NCBI GenBank assembly: GCA_030550395.1
Contig: JAUQPL010000002.1
Coordinates: 188,792-252,791 of the forward strand
Direction: 5' to 3'
Length of the DNA: 64,000 nucleotides
Source: Bacteroidota bacterium
GTDB lineage: Bacteria; Bacteroidota; Ignavibacteria; Kapaibacteriales; HRBIN21
The notes beneath the pieces were generated by a model. That model was given only the letters and a program-made list of their open reading frames with translations, made no database searches and was not told where the DNA came from. The stretch's first letter is position 1. Every line of letters starts with the position of its first letter. Shown piece by piece: positions 63,970-64,000 of the stretch. The position numbers and the translations under genes were made by a program.

Positions 63970-64000
63970 ATGGTCCGGTGGTGTGTGCTTGCGCTTTTCT
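63970..64000 (+). CDS. Start of an unidentified gene, cut by the window edge
   Basis: After the smc stop an ATG at 63970 opens a frame MVRWCVLALF that runs off the window. It looks like the basic-then-hydrophobic start of a signal peptide, 12 bases downstream of smc. Too little is present to say more. Confidence 0.35.
   Translation, partial: MVRWCVLALF

Overview
The window reads as chromosomal DNA from a member of the Bacteroidota/Chlorobiota superphylum, most likely an Ignavibacteria/Kapabacteria-like lineage. The evidence is a PorX-type response regulator with a PglZ domain, three secreted proteins ending in type IX secretion (T9SS) sorting-like domains, a PorE-like lipoprotein, a TonB-dependent receptor, and repeated TAnnTTTG promoter -7 elements. 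The tmRNA tag (ADAVAYRMAA) resembles the Chlorobium tag. Flagellar genes are also present, which is unusual for classical Bacteroidota. I see no rRNA, tRNA, insertion sequence, prophage or CRISPR array.

Layout. 1-2549 (minus): porX, tsaE and a truncated aminotransferase. 2652-10242 (plus): a long housekeeping run with nif3 (apparently frameshifted), a zinc-ribbon coiled-coil protein, rnhA, RNase P RNA, an orphan HPt protein, a small secreted protein, rimM, trmD, queC, and a CHASE/PAS histidine-kinase-like protein lacking its phospho-acceptor His. 10287-14078: an OmpA-family protein, HU and pyrB. 14190-22001: two very large secreted multidomain proteins with T9SS-like C-termini. 22013-26924 (minus): a four-gene overlapping operon of beta-barrel protein, barrel lipoprotein, lipoprotein and PorE-like lipoprotein. 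27102-37508: hslO, then a triple-parvulin chaperone, an FN3 protein and a 1768-residue secreted giant on the minus strand. 37716-43624: a CDF metal exporter, then a TonB receptor paired with a T9SS beta-helix protein and closed by a strong terminator. 43759-47032 (minus): tmRNA, an unknown gene, argS and rsfS. 47033-47982: a gene-poor stretch ending in a sigma-28-like promoter. 47983-53870: flgN, flgK, flgL, motA and a TPR histidine kinase. 53955-54137: a 60-residue Cys-containing protein with its own terminator. 54364-60298: isocitrate dehydrogenase, thioredoxin, pterin dehydratase, enolase, phosphohexomutase and threonine dehydrogenase. 60439-63957: smc, followed by the first bases of another gene.

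Two themes tie the region together. The first is envelope biogenesis through T9SS: a regulator, an outer-membrane component, cargo, and periplasmic chaperones. The second is phosphorelay signalling assembled from dispersed parts: PorX, an orphan HPt, a CHASE pseudokinase, and a soluble TPR kinase co-directional with motA. Genes are densely packed with many ATGA/TGATG start-stop overlaps. Two convergent pairs share the tetranucleotide TTAG as overlapping stop codons. The best candidates for something undescribed are the barrel/lipoprotein/PorE-like operon, the CHASE pseudokinase, the flagella-linked TPR kinase, the 60-residue Cys protein and the structured 0.95-kb gap before the flagellar operon.
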